Source of the DNA: Nitrospira defluvii | Lineage (GTDB): Bacteria > Nitrospirota > Nitrospiria > Nitrospirales > Nitrospiraceae | Direction of reading: 5' to 3' | Assembly (NCBI GenBank): GCA_000196815.1 | Contig: FP929003.1 | Location: 3,929,501-3,993,500 of the forward strand | Length of the DNA: 64,000 nt | In this document: one piece after another, positions 8,430-17,868 of the stretch | Layout of the letters: every line of letters begins with the position of its first letter | Position numbering within the stretch: the first letter of the stretch is position 1 | The notes under the pieces: model-generated | Seen by the model: the letters and a program-made list of their open reading frames with translations, nothing else | Database searches by the model: none | Told to the model about the DNA's origin: nothing | Position numbers and translations under genes: made by a program

Positions 8430-10097
8430 ATGGCCCAGGACCATTCCGATAATCAGAGCAATCTGTTCCAGGCCGTCATCGGCCATCTCGGCCTCCTCTT
8501 TCGCCTGGAACGGCGGGTTCTCGGACTCATCGTTTCCTATTCGATCGCCATCGGGCTCTTCTCCCTGATCGTACCTCTCACGGTTCAGGAACTCGTCAAT
8601 ACCTTCGCATTCGCGCTTCAACCCATTACCATCGTTACCCTGGCCGCCGTCATGGTGGCCGCCCTGTTATTTGTCGGCGCCTTCCGGGCCCTGCAGTATT
8701 ATGCGGTCGAAGTGTTGGAGCGTCGCATTTTCGCCCGGGTCGCCATTGCCATGGCCCAGCAACTCCCGCACCTGCGCTACCAGGGCTTTAAGCCGCGCTT
8801 TGCAAATTTCTTCGTCGAAACCATTCTCATGCAGCGGGCGGTCTCGGTCCTGCTGGTGGATCTGATCAACGTCATCGTCGGCGGCGCGGTCGGCATGACC
8901 ATCCTGGTGTTTTATCACCCGTATTTCCTGCTGTACAACGCGATCCTGCTGGTCGGATTCAACGTGGTCTTTTTCCTCATGAGCCATGGCGGCCTCAAGG
9001 CCGACATGAACCTCTCTCATGCCAAGTACGATACCCTGCACTGGTTTCAGGAAATTGCCTATAACCTGCTCCATTTCAAATCGACGGACAGCCAGGCCCT
9101 GCTGGTGAAGAAGACGGACCAGCTCCTGGATACCTACGTCGGCATCCGTCGGACCAGATTTGGAATTTTGATCCGGCAATATCTGGGCTCACTGGGCTGG
9201 CAGGCCATCGCGCATAGCGGTCTGATTGCGACGGCCGGCTGGCTTTTGGGCATCGGACAGTTGACGCTCGGACAATTTGTCGCCGCCGAAGTCGTCGTCA
9301 GCGGCATCCTCTCGAGCTTCGACGGGGTCGTGAAACGGATGGGGCACATCTATTACTTCCTGACGGCATTGACGGAGCTGAGCTTCTTATTCTCCCTCCC
9401 GAAAGACCAGGATACGGCGACCCTCTCCATCCCGCTCCCGGACCCGACCGTGCACGGTATTCGTGTCACCTGCAAAGATCTGACGTTTGCCCCCGCCGGC
9501 GGACCGGCCGTCTTCGAGCGCTTCAACCTGGAAGTCACGCCCGGCGAAAAAATCGGCATTTATGCGGACAGCACAATGGCTAAAACTGCGCTGGCCCGGG
9601 TACTGGGCGGTCTGGAATCGCCCACCTCCGGCGTGATCCGCTACAACGGCGTCGACCTCCGGCACCTCAACCTGGACTCCGTCAACCGGTTCAGAGGATT
9701 CATCCTGGACTCGCAGTTGTCGTTGTTCGAAGGCACGCTCGAAGAGAACATTGTGCTTGGACGGGAGTATATCCCCTACAGCGATGTGCGGTGGGCGTTA
9801 CGCTTTACCGAGCTGGAAGAGGAAGTCGATGCCCTGCCGCATGGCCTCAAGACGCACGTCCGGGCTGCCGGAAAAATTTTCGCGCCGACGCACATTGTGC
9901 GCATCCTGGTCGCGCGCGCGATCCTGGGGCGGCCGCAACTTCTCATTTTCGAAGGGATCCTCCACAACATGCATCCCGCGATGCGCGAGACGATTCTCCG
10001 GCGCCTCTGCAGCAAGGAAGAGCCGTGGTCGGTCATTTTCGTCTCGAACGATCCCAACCTGACCCCGCATGTCGACCGCCGTATCATGCTGAATTAG
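8430..10097 (+). CDS. ABC exporter-like protein 1 with degenerate ATPase domain
   Basis: 555 residues: an N-terminal membrane domain with about five to six helices (residues 30-320) and a C-terminal fold that follows an ABC ATPase. No C39 peptidase domain. Every catalytic motif is altered: Walker A reads ADSTMAKT (379-386, both key glycines lost), the Q-loop reads ILDSQ (Asp427), the LSGGQ signature is replaced near 484-488 (FAPTH), Walker B is LLIFEGILHN (Glu508, Gly509 in place of Asp-Glu), and the H-loop is VSNDP (Asn540). The surrounding fold (FERFNLEVTPGEKIGI, LFEGTLEENI) is well kept and the frame is open, so this is not recent decay. ATG at 8430 has GGAG seven bases upstream. It probably pairs with the next gene. 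Confidence 0.85.
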   Translation: MAQDHSDNQSNLFQAVIGHLGLLFRLERRVLGLIVSYSIAIGLFSLIVPLTVQELVNTFAFALQPITIVTLAAVMVAALLFVGAFRALQYYAVEVLERRIFARVAIAMAQQLPHLRYQGFKPRFANFFVETILMQRAVSVLLVDLINVIVGGAVGMTILVFYHPYFLLYNAILLVGFNVVFFLMSHGGLKADMNLSHAKYDTLHWFQEIAYNLLHFKSTDSQALLVKKTDQLLDTYVGIRRTRFGILIRQYLGSLGWQAIAHSGLIATAGWLLGIGQLTLGQFVAAEVVVSGILSSFDGVVKRMGHIYYFLTALTELSFLFSLPKDQDTATLSIPLPDPTVHGIRVTCKDLTFAPAGGPAVFERFNLEVTPGEKIGIYADSTMAKTALARVLGGLESPTSGVIRYNGVDLRHLNLDSVNRFRGFILDSQLSLFEGTLEENIVLGREYIPYSDVRWALRFTELEEEVDALPHGLKTHVRAAGKIFAPTHIVRILVARAILGRPQLLIFEGILHNMHPAMRETILRRLCSKEEPWSVIFVSNDPNLTPHVDRRIMLN

Positions 10098-10238
10098 CCG
10101 GACAACGCATCGATTCTATAGTTCTGTTTCCGCATGCTTCATGTCCCTCCGTTCCGCGCGGCCGGACCTGCTCAAACTTGACAGATATCAGGCAATCGCC
10201 CACACTGCGGCCCACAGCCGACCGATACGAGCCCACGT

Positions 10239-11915
10239 GTGAACGACACCGCCACTGAAACGCCCATTTCGACGCCCTCCGCCTGGACCATCCTTGCCCG
10301 CCTGAATCTGCTGATCGGGCTCGAGCGCCGCATCCTCGCCATCATCGTGTCCTATGCCGTCGTGATCGGTCTGTTTGCATTGATCGTCCCGCTCACGGTC
10401 CAGGAACTGGTCAATACCTTCGCGTTCGCCATTCAACCGATCATGATCGTCACCCTGGTGGCCACGATGTTCGGCGCGCTGCTCGCGATGGGCGCCTTCC
10501 GGGTCCTGCAGGCGCGGGCGGTGGAAATCCTGGTGCAACGCCTCTATACGAGGCTCGCCGTCTCCTTTACCGAAGCCCTGCCCCGCTTCCGCGAGAATGT
10601 CTTTCTTCCTCAGCATACCAACACGTTCATTGAGGCGGAACTGTTGCCCCGAGCCTTGGTCGCCATGCTGGTCGATGTAATCAATGTGTCGGTGTCGGGC
10701 ACCATCGGCATGGCGATCCTGATCATGTACCATCCCTACTTCCTGGGATATAACACGCTCCTGATCACAGGGTTTGCCTTTCTGCTGACGTTTTTCGGTC
10801 GAGGCGGACTCCGCATCACGCAACGGGTGTCCCGGCTGCACTACCAGACCTTTCACTGGCTCCAGGACATCGGGATCAACCGGCTCCATTTCAAGTCCAC
10901 GGACAGCCTGCCGCTGCTCCTCAAAAAAACCGACGCGCTGGTCAAGGCGTATGTGATGGCGCGGAAGACGCGCTCCGATATTCTGAGCGGCGCGCAATAT
11001 AAGAGTACGGTCGTGTTTCAGGCCGTGGCGCATAGCGGCATGATCGGCCTCGGCGGCTGGTTGCTATCGGTCGGCGACATCACCCTCGGACAGTTCGTCG
11101 CGGCGGAGGTGATCGTCGGCACCCTGCTGCTCAATCTCGATACCGTCGCCCGACGCATGTATGCCGCCATCTATGTCGCCACCTCACTCCATGAGCTTTC
11201 CACGCTGTTTGACATGCCGAAGGAGGATGTCTCCGGCCCCGTGGCCGCCTGGCTCCCCGATCCCTCGCTGCAGGGGGTCCGCCTGACGTGCAAAGACGTG
11301 TCCTTCGCCGCGCCGGACGGACCGCTGCTCTTCGAACGATTCAACCTGGAAGTCATGCCGGGTGAAAAAATCAGCGTCCTCTCCGGAACCAGCAGAAGCA
11401 AAACCTCGCTCGCGCTGGTCTTAGCCGGACTGTACCATCCGACCGCTGGGGTGATCCGCTACAACGACATTGACCTGCGCGATGTGTCGCTGAATTACGT
11501 GAACCGCTGCCGGGGATTGATGCTGGACTCCCACCCCACCCTGTTCGACGGATCCCTGGAGGAAAATATCACTCTGCAGCGCCCTTCGATTCAGTTCGAA
11601 GATTTGAGCTGGGCGCTCCGGTTTGTGGAACTTGAAGAGGAGATCGACGCCATGCCGCAGGGACTGGAAACTCTGGTGCATGGAAACGGCGCCAACTTGA
11701 CTCGAAGCCAGGTTCTCCGCGTGCTCCTGGCCAGGATGATCGTCACCCGGCCGGAACTGCTGATCTTCAACGGCAGCCTCCACAACATCGAACCGGCGCT
11801 GCGGCTCACCCTGCTGCGCCGACTCTGTTCGAAAGAAGAACCCTGGTCGGTGGTGTTCGTCTCCAACGATCCGGAGGTCAGTCAGCTGGTCGAACGACGG
11901 GTCGTGCTGGACTAA
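10239..11915 (+). CDS. ABC exporter-like protein 2 with degenerate ATPase domain
   Basis: 558 residues, clearly homologous to the preceding protein across both domains (VPLTVQELVNTFAFA, HFKSTDS and LRRLCSKEEPWSV recur). Its ATPase motifs are also lost: Walker A is GTSRSKT (383-389; Lys388 retained, glycines largely lost), Q-loop MLDSH, signature NLTRSQ (486-491), Walker B LLIFNGSLHN (Asn511, Gly512), H-loop VSNDP (Asn543). The replacements LDS, LIFxGxLHN and SND are the same as in its neighbour, so they were probably present before the duplication. GTG start at 10239; no strong ribosome-binding sequence is seen. Likely heterodimer partner of protein 1. Confidence 0.85.
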   Translation: MNDTATETPISTPSAWTILARLNLLIGLERRILAIIVSYAVVIGLFALIVPLTVQELVNTFAFAIQPIMIVTLVATMFGALLAMGAFRVLQARAVEILVQRLYTRLAVSFTEALPRFRENVFLPQHTNTFIEAELLPRALVAMLVDVINVSVSGTIGMAILIMYHPYFLGYNTLLITGFAFLLTFFGRGGLRITQRVSRLHYQTFHWLQDIGINRLHFKSTDSLPLLLKKTDALVKAYVMARKTRSDILSGAQYKSTVVFQAVAHSGMIGLGGWLLSVGDITLGQFVAAEVIVGTLLLNLDTVARRMYAAIYVATSLHELSTLFDMPKEDVSGPVAAWLPDPSLQGVRLTCKDVSFAAPDGPLLFERFNLEVMPGEKISVLSGTSRSKTSLALVLAGLYHPTAGVIRYNDIDLRDVSLNYVNRCRGLMLDSHPTLFDGSLEENITLQRPSIQFEDLSWALRFVELEEEIDAMPQGLETLVHGNGANLTRSQVLRVLLARMIVTRPELLIFNGSLHNIEPALRLTLLRRLCSKEEPWSVVFVSNDPEVSQLVERRVVLD

Positions 11916-12015
11916 CGGCCGGTTCTGCATCAAAACAGGCTCGATTTCTTTCTTCTCGAACGATCTGCTAGACTGAGCGCGAGTGGTGGCCTGCAGCCTG
12001 ACGAAAGGAACGCTT

Positions 12016-12774
12016 GTGTCATTGGCATCCCGTCTGAAATTGTCCTTTCCCACTACGAACCAACTGATCATCAGTCTTCTGATCGCGGGGTTGGGATGGG
12101 TCAGCGGCCAGGCTCTCAGCCGTATCGATCAGGACCTGCGCATCATGTACACCGAGTACACCCTGGGCGCAGCGGACCTCGCCCATATTTCAGCGGATGT
12201 CATTCGCTATCGAAATACGATCATCCGGTCGTTGGAGGCCGAGAACCAGGCCATCTTCGAACGAATTACTGAGTCGTTGCCGACGCAACGCGCACGCATT
12301 CAACATGCCGTGGATCGATACGCCGCAGCCGGTCTGCGTGTGTCACGGAGCGGACGGAGCGAAGAAAAAGACATTCAAGCGGTTCGCGAAAGCCTCGATC
12401 AGTACTTCCATGTCGCCAGCAAGACCATTGATTTGCTGGCCCAGGAATGGAGGGCCGGTTCCGCAGCCGAAGCAGCGGAACTGCGTCGAAAAGCCGAGAT
12501 TCATGCGGCCGACAATGGAGGACCAAAAGTCATGCAGGTGAGTCTCGCGCTGGACCGCCTGCTGGAGACGGTGGCGGAGGTCGCGAAGGACATGCGCGAA
12601 GAAGGAACGAAAACGATTGTGACGACCGGCTACTGGATCGTGGGCGGGAGTTTTTTCATCGCGCTGTTGAACCTGTTTCTGACCCGTCCGGTGCGTGGAC
12701 AGGAACTGCCCTCCTCACGACGTGAAGAAACGCCCCATCCTGGATCAACGAGGGGCCTGCCGAGCGAGGGATAA
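12016..12774 (+). CDS. Membrane protein with periplasmic four-helix-bundle-type domain
   Basis: 252 residues from the GTG at 12016, which has AAGGAA at 12005-12010; a GTG 33 bases earlier lacks such a site. One membrane helix near the N-terminus (about 15-32) and another near residues 205-225 enclose a helical region of about 170 residues, resembling the four-helix-bundle sensor domain of chemoreceptors. There is no HAMP, kinase or methyl-accepting domain after the second helix, only a short polar tail. It lies 100 bases after the second ABC-like gene and may belong to that system. Confidence 0.6.
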   Translation: MSLASRLKLSFPTTNQLIISLLIAGLGWVSGQALSRIDQDLRIMYTEYTLGAADLAHISADVIRYRNTIIRSLEAENQAIFERITESLPTQRARIQHAVDRYAAAGLRVSRSGRSEEKDIQAVRESLDQYFHVASKTIDLLAQEWRAGSAAEAAELRRKAEIHAADNGGPKVMQVSLALDRLLETVAEVAKDMREEGTKTIVTTGYWIVGGSFFIALLNLFLTRPVRGQELPSSRREETPHPGSTRGLPSEG

Positions 12775-12817
12775 CCGCTCGCAATCCCAGCGATTCACCC
12801 CGACGCCCCCTCCCTGC

Positions 12818-13528
12818 TTACATCGACGAATCAGCCGGCCTGCCGAGAGCCCGAAAAAGTCGGCTACGCTCATCGTGGGTCAAATCCATCCACTGCCCGG
12901 CATGCAAACCGTCAATGGTAATGTGCATGATCCGCACGCGATGTAACGACACGACGCGATAACCGAGCGCCTGACACATGCGCCGGATTTGCCGGTTGCG
13001 TCCTTCCGTCAGAATGATGCGGAAGCGACGGGGACCGAGACGCGCCAGGGTGCACGGCCTGGTGGGCACCCCCAGAATGGTCACCCCACGGGCCATCCGT
13101 GCAAGAAACGTCTCGTCGAACTCCCGATCCACTTCCACGCGATATTCACGCTCATGTCCGTGCTCGACCCGCAGGATCTCATTGACGATGTCGCCGTCGT
13201 TCGTCAGCAGAATGAGGCCGGAGGAATCTTTGTCGAGCCGTCCGATCGGAAAAATTCTGGCCGTATGGCCGATCTCGGCGATGATGTTCCGCCGCACATG
13301 CGGTTCGGTGGTCGTCGTCACCCCGACCGGTTTGTGATACTTGAGATACACCGCGCGATTGCCGCGCTGTAGCACAACGCCGTCGCGCGCCACCGCGTCC
13401 TGTGGCGAGACCTGGTCGCCGAGCTTGGCCACCCGGCCGTTGATGGTCACCCGCCCTTCGGCAATGAGGCGATCGGCTTCCCGCCGTGAACACAGGCCCT
13501 GCTCAGTAAAGAATTTATTGATGCGCAT
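12818..13528 (-). CDS. rluF: 23S rRNA pseudouridine synthase, RluF type
   Basis: 236 residues. N-terminal S4 RNA-binding domain (MRINKFFTEQGLCSRREADRL) followed by the RsuA/RluB/RluF catalytic domain with the catalytic Asp in GRLDKDSSGLILLTND and the motif RNRQIRRMCQALGY. The order of motifs and the RIMHITIDGL ending fit RluF best, which modifies 23S rRNA near position 2604; RluB is the alternative. Lacks the long basic C-terminal tail of the E. coli protein. Confidence 0.87.
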   Translation of the reverse strand: MRINKFFTEQGLCSRREADRLIAEGRVTINGRVAKLGDQVSPQDAVARDGVVLQRGNRAVYLKYHKPVGVTTTTEPHVRRNIIAEIGHTARIFPIGRLDKDSSGLILLTNDGDIVNEILRVEHGHEREYRVEVDREFDETFLARMARGVTILGVPTRPCTLARLGPRRFRIILTEGRNRQIRRMCQALGYRVVSLHRVRIMHITIDGLHAGQWMDLTHDERSRLFRALGRPADSSM

Positions 13529-13714
13529 GGCAGGGGGATGAAGTCGCGTCAGCCGTTCCTGGTGCAGCCTATGCTCTCTCTCAAAAATCGCAGAAGCAAT
13601 GGACTTGCCATAAAAACCAGGCTGCGGCTTCTGTGTCTAGGTTCTCCGTCGCAAGCGATACGTTCCGCTCTCCAACGAAAGACGCTTCACGAACGACGGG
13701 GCACCATGCGGGAG

Positions 13715-14647
13715 TCAATGCACGCGGCGGCCGGCACGAATCCGTCCCAGCATTCGATAGATCAAACGGGCGATGCTGAACTGTGGAGCGACAAAACCTT
13801 CGATCGGCGCAATCTCGCTGATGTCCATGCCGACAATGCCGGGACCGTTTGCCAGCGCGGTCACCAGCGCGAGGGTATCGTACCAGCCCAATCCGCCCGG
13901 CTCCGGCGTACCCAATGCCGGTACAATCGACGCATCGAGTCCGTCGCAATCGAAAGTGAGATAGACCGGCCCGGTGCAGGCAGCCAGGACCTCTGGAATC
14001 CAGCGAGCGGCCCGCCCCTCATAGGGACCGGACGGATCCAGAATCGAAGCGGCAAAAAAGGTATGGATCTGCGGGGTCTTCTGAATGAGATCGATTTCTT
14101 CCGGACTGATCGAGCGAACACCGACTTGCACTAAGGGCAACCCATCTTGCACCACGCGGGCCATCACACTCGCATGGCTGTAGGGATTGTCCTCGTAGGC
14201 CTGACGGAGATCGCCATGGGCGTCGATCTGCACCACACACATCCCCGGATAATTGCGGGCATGCGCCCGAATCGCCCCTAATGCGCCGGTATGTTCACCT
14301 GTCAGGGTCACCAGAAATTTCCCGTGGCCCACGTGCGGCTGCACAAAATCCTGAATAGCCTGGACGGCCTGGCCATCGACCCGCCCATCGAGATTCAATG
14401 TGGCTGCGGTCGCCACGCCGCCCCATTCACGGTAGGGCTCGTAGCGCAGCGTCTCATCGTATAACTCGACCTGCTGAGAAGCTTCAATGATCGCGGAGGG
14501 ACCCCGATCGGACCCGAGGATATAACTGGAGGTATGTTCGTAAGGGGCGGGGAGTACGTAGACTCCGGCCTGATCGGGATGACACCAGGGTTCGTCGATC
14601 CCAAGAAAGTTGTCGGCTTGCCCAAGCCATCCGGACGGGAGCGCCAT
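13715..14647 (-). CDS. speB: Agmatinase / ureohydrolase (SpeB-like)
   Basis: 310 residues from the ATG at 14647. Ureohydrolase that would split agmatine into putrescine and urea. Dimanganese ligands are visible: GEHTGALGA, DAHGDLR and the late FDCDGLDASIVPALGTPEPGG. The longer upstream frame is discarded because it overlaps pdaD. It lies 11 bases after the arginine decarboxylase gene, which makes agmatine, so its role as agmatinase is well supported by context; the sequence alone could not exclude another guanidino substrate. Confidence 0.88.
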   Translation of the reverse strand: MALPSGWLGQADNFLGIDEPWCHPDQAGVYVLPAPYEHTSSYILGSDRGPSAIIEASQQVELYDETLRYEPYREWGGVATAATLNLDGRVDGQAVQAIQDFVQPHVGHGKFLVTLTGEHTGALGAIRAHARNYPGMCVVQIDAHGDLRQAYEDNPYSHASVMARVVQDGLPLVQVGVRSISPEEIDLIQKTPQIHTFFAASILDPSGPYEGRAARWIPEVLAACTGPVYLTFDCDGLDASIVPALGTPEPGGLGWYDTLALVTALANGPGIVGMDISEIAPIEGFVAPQFSIARLIYRMLGRIRAGRRVH

Positions 14648-14658
14648 GCCGCCCGCCG

Positions 14659-15252
14659 CTAGGCCTTGTTCCGAAGACTCTTGGGGATGTTTTCCGTGGG
14701 GATAAACACCGCCAAGGCGATGACACACGTCCACCGGTTCGGACGGCCGACCGCCGATTGCGTGATATTCAAGGTCCGCACGATTTTGCCGCCCATCTTG
14801 AAGACCTGCTCACGCTCTTTCCAGGCGACATCGGGATCGAACTCGATGCCTTGCGTAGTCGCGAGCATCTGTGCGGCCAAGTCTTCCGTGTATTCACCGG
14901 ACTCTTCGTCCGTTTCACCGTACGCATGGTGCTCGGAGAGATAGCCGTACGTATCGCGATCCGTCGGAATCGCCAAACCGATCGACGCGGAGATCAGCCG
15001 GTTGCGCTCGTTGGTCTCCGATCTGGCCATGACGCAAAACGTGATCTCACCGGGATTCAACAATTTTTCGCCGCGCTTGCGAGGGAGAATCTTGCAATTG
15101 GGCGGGAGAATCGACGAGACACTGACGAGGTTGCAATAGGCCACGCCGGCGCTACGCAAGGCCTGCTCGAACGCAGCCAGCTTTTCCTTGTGCACCCCGA
15201 CGCCCCTCGTCAAAAACATGTGTGTTGGTACCATGTAGGTCTCCCTCTTCAT
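14659..15252 (-). CDS. pdaD: Pyruvoyl-dependent arginine decarboxylase
   Basis: 197 residues. Decarboxylates arginine to agmatine using a pyruvoyl group made by self-cleavage. The cleavage site is the Ser-Ser pair in [14 protein letters not shown] (about residues 42-55); the second Ser becomes the pyruvoyl. Also typical are [10 protein letters not shown] and [10 protein letters not shown]. Archaeal-type family also found in some bacteria. Forms a two-gene unit with the agmatinase gene, giving a short path from arginine to putrescine. Confidence 0.92.
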   Translation of the reverse strand: MKRETYMVPTHMFLTRGVGVHKEKLAAFEQALRSAGVAYCNLVSVSSILPPNCKILPRKRGEKLLNPGEITFCVMARSETNERNRLISASIGLAIPTDRDTYGYLSEHHAYGETDEESGEYTEDLAAQMLATTQGIEFDPDVAWKEREQVFKMGGKIVRTLNITQSAVGRPNRWTCVIALAVFIPTENIPKSLRNKA

Positions 15253-15407
15253 CCCTCGTCGAAATCACTCCACCCTGAGTGTTCGAAGAATTGTCACAGG
15301 CCTTGTGCCACGCAATTGATCATGCGGCGACACGCGCGAAAGTTGTATCAAGTTTGTGGGGCATCCGCAATACGGCGGCGGGGTTTTTTTGCCTCGGCCC
15401 AGGCCTT

Positions 15408-16838
15408 TCAGGGTCTGCGGAGATTCATGACCAGCAACTTGGGCTCGGTCATGTCTTCGATCGCATACCGGAGCCCTTCACGTCCGATGCCGGAGTCTTT
15501 CACCCCGCCATAGGGCATATGGTCCGCGCGGAACGTCGGAATTTCGTTCGCCAGGACGGCGCCGACCTCCAGCTGCTCAAATGCTTGGAAAATTCGCCCG
15601 ATATTGCTGGTGAATACACCCGCCTGCAAGCCGTAGTCCGACTCATTGACGGCCTTCAATACGTCATCGAACTCGCGATACGGCGTAATCGTCACCAAGG
15701 GACCGAACACTTCCTGGCAGGACACCTTCATGCCGGGAGTCACCTGGGACAAGACCGTCGGCCGGACGACCGACCCCACCCGTGTTCCGCCCGACAGCAC
15801 CCTGGCCCCTTGGGTCACGGCGTCCTCTATCCAGCCTTCGATGCGCTGGGCAGCCCCCGGATCGATGAGCGGGCCGACGACCGTGCGTTCATTGCCGGGA
15901 TCTCCGGTTTCCAATCGCTCCACACGGGCCACGAGATTCTCGGTAAAGGCTGCGGCAACCGACTCGTGTACAAAAATCCGCTGGACCGAAATGCAGGTCT
16001 GCCCCGCATAGCTGAATCCCCCGGTCACACAACGCTGTGCCACATAATCCAGATCCGCGTCCGGCTCGACGATCACGGCGGCATTCCCGCCCAATTCGAG
16101 CACCACCTTCTTCTTGCCGCACTTGGCTTTCAGCATCCAGCCTACCGGCGCGCTTCCCGTAAAGCTCAGCAACTTGAACCGGGAATCGACCACCAGTTGC
16201 TCCGCCACCCGGTTATCGCAGGGCAGCACATTGAGACCACCCGCAGGAACACCCGCTTCGAGAAGCAGCTCCGCCAGGAGGAGCGACGTCAGAGGGGTCT
16301 GCGGAGCCGGTTTGATGAGAATCGAGTTACCGGCCGCCAAGGCCGGAGCGACCTTATGGACGACGAGATTCAGCGGGAAGTTGAACGGGGTAATCCCGAG
16401 AATTGGTCCGATGGGAAATCGCCGCGTCACCCCCCAATACGACTCCATCCCGGGAGACCAATCGAGCGGAACCACTTCCCCTCCGATGCGCTTGGCTTCT
16501 TCCCCAGCGATCGAGAACGTCTGCACGGCACGGCCGACCTCGCGACGCGCATCGGTCAGGGGCTTGCCGGCCTCAGCCGTCATGGTGCGCGCAAACTCTT
16601 CCTGCCTGGACTGAAGGGCCTGAGCAGTCTTCTGAAGCAGAGTCGAGCGCGCATAGCCGGACAACCGGCGCATTGCTGCCGCGCCTTCGACGGACGACTG
16701 CATTGCCGCCTCCGCTTCGGCGGGGCCGGCCTGGCAGACATGAGCGATCGTCTCGCCTGAATAGGGATTGTGTACGGAAGCAGTCGAGCTGGTGTGAACC
16801 CACCGACCGCCGATTAGAAATGGACGTCCATTTTCCAA
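15408..16838 (-). CDS. NAD(P)-dependent aldehyde dehydrogenase
   Basis: 476 residues from a TTG at 16838, selected because GGAG sits eight bases upstream and because homologues start close to this point; the open frame runs further 5' into the neighbouring gene. Catalytic Cys in AGQTCISVQR, general-base Glu in LELGGNAAV, cofactor loop PFNFPLNLVVHK, and EVFGPLV all present. Resembles the lactaldehyde/non-phosphorylating glyceraldehyde-3-phosphate dehydrogenase branch, but aminoaldehyde oxidation is possible given the polyamine neighbours. Substrate unproven. Confidence 0.88.
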   Translation of the reverse strand: MENGRPFLIGGRWVHTSSTASVHNPYSGETIAHVCQAGPAEAEAAMQSSVEGAAAMRRLSGYARSTLLQKTAQALQSRQEEFARTMTAEAGKPLTDARREVGRAVQTFSIAGEEAKRIGGEVVPLDWSPGMESYWGVTRRFPIGPILGITPFNFPLNLVVHKVAPALAAGNSILIKPAPQTPLTSLLLAELLLEAGVPAGGLNVLPCDNRVAEQLVVDSRFKLLSFTGSAPVGWMLKAKCGKKKVVLELGGNAAVIVEPDADLDYVAQRCVTGGFSYAGQTCISVQRIFVHESVAAAFTENLVARVERLETGDPGNERTVVGPLIDPGAAQRIEGWIEDAVTQGARVLSGGTRVGSVVRPTVLSQVTPGMKVSCQEVFGPLVTITPYREFDDVLKAVNESDYGLQAGVFTSNIGRIFQAFEQLEVGAVLANEIPTFRADHMPYGGVKDSGIGREGLRYAIEDMTEPKLLVMNLRRP

Positions 16839-16866
16839 CGGACTTACTCCAGGAGAGGGAGAATCG

Positions 16867-17142
16867 CTACTGCACGGATTCCAATGGTGGTGTTGCAGGG
16901 GCCGCGCTGATCGCCTCCGCATCACGCTGAGCGGCCACCGCCTTGGCGATTAATTCCTCGGTTCCCCAATCCTGAACTGCCGCCAAGGTAAAGGCTTCAT
17001 AGGTCGACACGCCGTGGCATGTCGGACAGGCCGGCATCGGCACCTTCCGGCAAAACGCCTCGCTCAAACAGGACATGCACACCCATAAATCGGGCTCTCC
17101 ATCCTTTGCAGGCACAGACCAAAAGGCTTGTTTCGACGCCAT
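16867..17142 (-). CDS. Small zinc-ribbon protein
   Basis: 91 residues with two cysteine pairs, CMSC and CPTC, spaced about 16 residues apart, forming a probable zinc ribbon after a short N-terminal segment. The C-terminal half is helical and Ala-rich. No enzymatic motif. It precedes the aldehyde dehydrogenase on the same strand and is separated from the DsbA-like gene by 72 bases. Function unknown. Confidence 0.65.
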   Translation of the reverse strand: MASKQAFWSVPAKDGEPDLWVCMSCLSEAFCRKVPMPACPTCHGVSTYEAFTLAAVQDWGTEELIAKAVAAQRDAEAISAAPATPPLESVQ

Positions 17143-17214
17143 AGTGCAGTTTCCTCTTTCCTGGCTAAACGATGAGTCTCGTCACAGTCCTGGCTTTCTT
17201 CCGCATGAGAAACA

Positions 17215-17868
17215 TTATTTCTGTTTCGCCCCCGCCGGCGCGAGCAGCTTCTCAATTTCTTCCTCGAAGGCCTCAAAAGGGAACGCGCCGGGAATCGCAA
17301 TAGCCGGGTTCTTGGTCGTCGGCTGCTGCGCCGTGCGCATCAGGACGAAGCCGGGCGTGCCGTGAAATCCCCAGGAATTCGCTTCATCCCGGTCGTGAAA
17401 GATCGCCTGCATATGCGGAGCATCACGCAAACATTGCCGGAATTGCGATTGGTCGAGTCCGATCGCCTTGGCATGTTGGGAGTAACTGTCCACATCCAAC
17501 CGCCCGTCTGCCGCAAACAATCGGTCATGCATCGGCCAATAGGTTCCCTGATCGCCGGCGCAACGAGCGGCAAGCGCAGCAGTGACCCCTGGCCCCTGAT
17601 CGGCGCGGGGATAATCTTTATAGAGAAACCGCACCTTGCCCGTGTCGACATAGCGCGCCTGAATCTTGGGCCAGGTTTCTTTGAAAAACTTGAGGCAGTA
17701 CCCGCACGTGAAGTCCGAATACTCGATCAGCGTCACCGGCGCATCCGCCTTGCCCCGCATACGATGATCGACCGCCGGCGCACTCGCAGCCAAAGCCGCT
17801 CCGGCAACAAGCAAGAGCAGGAAACACGACGCCCCGACCCGAAGCAGCCACGCCGTCACGGGGGTCAT
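17215..17868 (-). CDS. DsbA-like secreted thiol-disulfide protein
   Basis: 217 residues from the ATG at 17868, which overlaps the stop of the upstream gene as ATGA. An N-terminal signal sequence (LLRVGASCFLLLLVAGAALA) is followed by a thioredoxin fold with active site CGYC in YSDFTCGYCLKFF, and the cis-Pro in FHGTPGFVL. DsbA/DsbG-like, acting in the periplasm on protein thiols. Coupling to the deoxyhypusine synthase homologue looks like operon packing rather than a functional link. Confidence 0.88.
   Translation of the reverse strand: MTPVTAWLLRVGASCFLLLLVAGAALAASAPAVDHRMRGKADAPVTLIEYSDFTCGYCLKFFKETWPKIQARYVDTGKVRFLYKDYPRADQGPGVTAALAARCAGDQGTYWPMHDRLFAADGRLDVDSYSQHAKAIGLDQSQFRQCLRDAPHMQAIFHDRDEANSWGFHGTPGFVLMRTAQQPTTKNPAIAIPGAFPFEAFEEEIEKLLAPAGAKQK

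Noticed and set aside
10178-10206. Internal promoter before the second ABC-like gene (TTGACA)
   Set aside because: The -35 is perfect but the -10 at proper spacing (CACACT) is poor; not enough to report.
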